This document shows positions 59,958 to 64,000 of a stretch of DNA of 64,000 nt, in pieces. The position numbers and the translations under genes were made by a program. The notes beneath the pieces were generated by a model. The model worked only from the letters and a program-made list of their open reading frames with translations, had not been told where the DNA came from and made no database searches. The DNA lies in assembly GCA_013398615.1 (NCBI GenBank), contig VZSR01000520.1, forward strand, positions 31,693,175 through 31,757,174, in the 5' to 3' direction. Positions within the stretch are counted from its first letter, which is position 1. Every line of letters starts with the position of its first letter. Origin of the DNA: Brachypodius melanocephalos (lineage: Eukaryota > Chordata > Aves > Passeriformes > Pycnonotidae).

Positions 59958-62900
59958 AAACCTAGTAAACAGTGACATGCAAATGAAGAACAATTAAATA
60001 GAAGTATATTTGCCCTTCAAATTGCTGTCACTGACTCAACAAAGCTTAACCCTTCCTTTCAATATTGCCTAATTACACTTTCATTACTTACTGTTTCATG
60101 AAGATTGTCACCTCTTTCAAAAACAGTTGCAGAGGTGTTTGGTGCGTTGGTTATATCCCTTTCTTTATCCATTTTTCATCCTTACTAAGAAGGGTTCCTG
60201 TCTTACCTTCTTCTTTCGATAATAAAGAAGAAAAAGATAATTAAGTGTTTATTATTTTACAAAAGTACATTAACAACCTTAGTTAGTTCCAAGAACATGA
60301 GAGAGGAGAGTGAGGTGAAATTGAATGAAGGAAATTTTAGTTTGAGTATCAGGATAAAATTACTATAATTGAAATTTATGTCAGTAGAAAAGTTTCCCAG
60401 AGGGCCTGATACAAATAATGCAAAACCCATTTGAGTTATTTGTGGTTTAACTAAATCAGATGACCTAATAGCTATTCACCACAAATATATATGCCTTTAT
60501 AAAACTGCATTACATGGCCTTTAAAACTAAATATATCACTAGTATCTTTATTCGACACCCTTTTTCTCAAAACACTTACCAAATTGATAAACAGGAAGAG
60601 CCTCATCTATCAGTGAAACACAACAATCATACAGTGGTAAACAACTCTGTAATTTTTCAACAAGACTTTAAAAACTAAGCTCTTATGTAAAAAAAATTGT
60701 GATCATGATTCAATCTGAAGTGTGGGGAAGATACAATCAGAACTACTGCAATGAATACCAGATTTTTATTTTTAAGATTTAATTTTAAAAACGTTGCATA
60801 ATTTTGTAAAAATGATACACAAAGTAGATGTTTTCTTGCCTTATCAACATCACATAGCAATAAGAGAGTACAGTGCTAAAATACTTTGTACACTATTAAT
60901 ATAAAAGTTGGATACTAAGTATCAATTAACTTGAGGTGGTGTCAGTTTCACATAGATACTTTCTATGATAGATATTGTGATCCAATATTTTATAGAAATA
61001 AATTATAATTGATTAAAGAAATCTGTGAAAATAGCACAACACGTTCTTGTGATTACATTGCAAAGTTTATATTGGTTCAATTAAGATCAATTAAACCTAC
61101 AGAGAGTGAGTTTATATCTGTTTTGTTTTGGTATTTTTTAAATTTCTATGTGTCATATTTAGTAGTAAAATAAAATCTATGCTTTTTATATAGTTCTAGT
61201 GGATTTATTTGTGTGTAAACCTTTTCTTAGTATGACATCATGGTTAGGAAAAAAACCTTTATGGGAGGGTACAGAGGTCTTAAAATTATTTTTCTAATGG
61301 GCCTTGTTCTTTATTTCAAAAGTGTGACTGAAACAAGAAATCAAAAGCTGATTACTTTGTTGAGTATTGACCAAACTGCATGTCTACCTTGTCCTAATGC
61401 TTTGTCTGTGCACCTTTTCATTGATTTTAAAGGCCTCATTTTCTGTGTAGTGTTGGACTTCTACACACCAAAATTAAATCTGAGAAAAACAAAGCATTTG
61501 CCTGTGCATTCTTTAGGGACAGGACAGTGCTATAGGTGCAGTGTCAGTCTAGACCAATGCAATAATTCTTTTGTTCTATTTGGATTTCTGTCAGTCTTTT
61601 TCCCTTTTTATTAAATTTCTCCTTGTTTTCTCTCTAACTTCTCAATCAGAAAAATAGTTTCAGAAGTCAATTATAGTTGATATTTGTGTTTAATATTTTT
61701 ACACTGTAGTTAATCAGATTCATATTCCCATTAAAACCATATAATTAGATCCTGTCTAATTTTGACTGCAGCTGTCTATTGAAAATTCACCCTGTTTTTG
61801 TTCAAACTCAATTAGTTTATTGACATTCTCCGAGACTTTTGTATTTCTTGACCGAAGTGCATTGAATGGATTATTATTTATGATTGTAATTTTCTCTACC
61901 CAGGGTGTGATTGGTTTTGTGATCCATATTCCACAGTTATAAGCGGGAACTACAATGGTTTGTACTCCTGCTATTTATTTCTGTATTTCATATGATAAGA
62001 TAAATTATTCTCACATGTGATTGATTAACTTGGTATAATGCAAATTTATTACATAGGCATCTTGGATAGAATGTGCAATATATTTTTACATCATCTCTGT
62101 TGCATGGAGGCAGAAGATATCACCTGCATTCACTTTTTTGCTGAAAAGCATCCTCATTCTTCTGGTGGTGCTTTCCAGTCACCTTACATCATATCCAGAC
62201 TCCATAGTCTCCTATTTTGCTCTGTTAAATCTCAGATTGCCATTCAATATAATGAAAACTAAATTCTCAAGGGCTATATCTAGCCTCATATCCATATCAT
62301 GTAATTAACTAACACATTTTGAACATTTTGGAAGGTATTACTACTATTAAAGCTGACCTCCAGCCATGTCAATAAGCATCCTGTAGACAATTTTCCATGC
62401 TGCAGGCTATGCAGTTGAAAATGCACAGAACTGCACAGACTCATCTGCAGTGTTTGATTATGTATTTTCTGGCACTTCTTTTAAAATTACTACTTTAAAT
62501 GGGTTTTTTGCACTTGAAAAGCCATTATAGTTTTGTCAGGAAGGGATATGTAAACATATCTGCCTGCCTCTCTGTGCTAGAAAATCACTGTGTAATTCAA
62601 CAATATTTACTCCTAAAAGATTTTGAAGGGATTTAAAGCTAGAAACATTTTATTAAAAATGCATTTTTAAAGCAGAAGAGAAATCTATTAAAAAGCACCT
62701 CAGCTACTTGAACGGGTTCAATTACCAATTTGCCAGCCAGTTCAATTACAGACTGGTGCTATCAAGCATCGGGAAAATAGGTTGGATGCAGTATACATTT
62801 TGTAGCCATATGTACTCATATACTTTTCAAATGAAAGCTAAGAATATTCTGGAGTAACTGAATATTCATTACCAGAGTGTGTTTCTCTATTCTCAGATAT

Positions 62901-63739
62901 ATAAAAGTTACTTATGAGTAGGAGCTGAAAATGGCATTGTACTTGATCTGCTCCTGTAGAAGTCACTGAATGCTCCGCTACTGATTTCAGGGCAATCAGA
63001 GACCTACATTTCATGCTTTTGAAAATCCCATCTCAACCACGTGATTTTTTTCTCTACTTTCAATTTTTTTTTTTTTTTAATGTGTGTTATGTCCCATTTT
63101 ATATGGAATACTGATTCTATATCCTGCCACTCAATGTATGCCTGCCTGTAATTGTTTCTTTTTTGAGCTGAGTATTGAACATGTAGCAAGGAAAGTTATC
63201 TCAAACTTATCTACCTGTTATGAGATTTTAAATAATTAATTTTTTCAAATTGTCCATAGAGTTCCTCGTATACTAGGACTGGGAATCTAAATCATTCATT
63301 TATTTAAATTTTTGATGACTTAAAGAAGTTTTGTGTTAGCAAGAGCCTGAAGGATGTCTTAAACAATTCATAGATGAAACTTCCTAAACCACCACTTATC
63401 AATTTTTCTAGCTTATATGCAGGAAACTAATTTGAAGCCAGACACAATATCTGCACATAAAAATGTGCCAATTATGATTCAGGACCCCCGAGGCAGGCTG
63501 CCCCAAACTCCCTTTTGGTGTGGTGCTGGTGGTGTCATCAGATGATGCCTCCTTGGGTGACTCTGACTCTCCAAAGATGGTCTTAGAGGCATAATTCAAT
63601 TTTATCCATGGTTATAGACTCAAGAGCAGTGTTATTCAAGGAGCAAATATTCCCCATATAAATTCAGAAAATTCAAAACAATCTGTTGATGGTGAAGATG
63701 AAGATGAAAATTTTGTCCATATTTTAGAGTTCTCAGACT
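59958..63739. other. Non-coding, no gene recognised; candidate conserved blocks
   Basis: AT-rich sequence with no exon or transposon recognised. The 124-codon frame at 61,240-61,614 has no recognisable features. Stretches at about 61,650-62,050 and 62,690-62,790 look like possible conserved regulatory DNA. A 9-bp inverted repeat with 7-nt loop is at 60,208-60,232. Confidence 0.55.
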
Positions 63740-64000
63740 CAGTAAGGAGGATGGGCGACACGGCCCCACGTGTGAAGGGGCTGCACCTGCAAGGCTGAAT
63801 GGCATCATGGTGAGAATAATTTCAGCAGGGATCCCTTGCAAAAAGAGCTCCTCAGGGCCACTGTCTGCAGCCACTGATAGGAGCATCACACAATAATTGC
63901 CATGTAACCCCTGAGGCTCTGGGAGTTGTGATACCTCCCATGGGAGACCAGTTCTCTGGTCACAGTATAACGGTTGCTTTATTTTCTGCTGGGCAGAAAA
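63740..64000. other. Unidentified GC-richer segment at window edge
   Basis: The last 260 bases are clearly less AT-rich than the preceding kilobases and contain two abutting palindromes (63,935-63,946 and 63,946-63,961). On the minus strand there is an AATAAA near 63,980 and an 85-codon frame at 63,632-63,889. It might be the edge of a repeat or LTR continuing beyond the window, or part of an exon, but I do not recognise it. Confidence 0.35.

Noticed and set aside
61240..61614. 124-codon frame
   Set aside because: No recognisable motif and composition matches non-coding surroundings.
1..64000. CRISPR array, bacterial operon, phage or plasmid system
   Set aside because: No regularly spaced repeats, ribosome binding sites or dense coding; the sequence is clearly vertebrate.

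Overview
The window looks like AT-rich vertebrate nuclear DNA, most likely from a bird and probably a songbird (passerine). Evidence: several 3' fragments of CR1-type LINEs, with the (ATTCTATG)-like terminal repeats typical of birds; a tRNA-Ile-like SINE carrying a CR1-type tail, as known for the passerine TguSINE1 family; a retroviral solo-LTR candidate; and one coding exon whose protein is recognisable as FLRT2. No prokaryotic operon, CRISPR array, rRNA or functional tRNA gene was seen.

Layout. 1-11,066 reads as intron or 5' flank of FLRT2 and contains only simple repeats and a few possible conserved non-coding stretches. A strong splice acceptor near 11,066 is followed by about 400 bases of 5' UTR with four short upstream ORFs, then the complete single-exon FLRT2 coding sequence at 11,463-13,448 (661 codons plus stop). 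The 3' UTR follows, but its end cannot be fixed. From about 17.4 kb to 64 kb the window is a gene desert. It holds four CR1 fragments (33.7-34.6, 39.3-39.5, 42.8-43.5 and 49.1-49.3 kb), the SINE at 34.9-35.0 kb, a TTCC microsatellite at 41.8 kb, a G/T-rich low-complexity block at 37.5-37.8 kb, the solo LTR at 59.5-60.0 kb, and an unidentified GC-richer stretch at the right edge.

How it works together. FLRT2 is the only host protein-coding gene I can support. It encodes a leucine-rich-repeat and fibronectin-III transmembrane adhesion and guidance protein. The surrounding desert may hold its distal enhancers, which is inference. The SINE and the CR1 copies share the same 3' tail, consistent with LINE machinery mobilising the SINE. 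I found no convincing new biological system. The most checkable oddities are the uORF cluster ahead of FLRT2, an extra cysteine in its FNIII domain, the SINE/LINE tail sharing, several strong short inverted repeats, and candidate conserved non-coding blocks.
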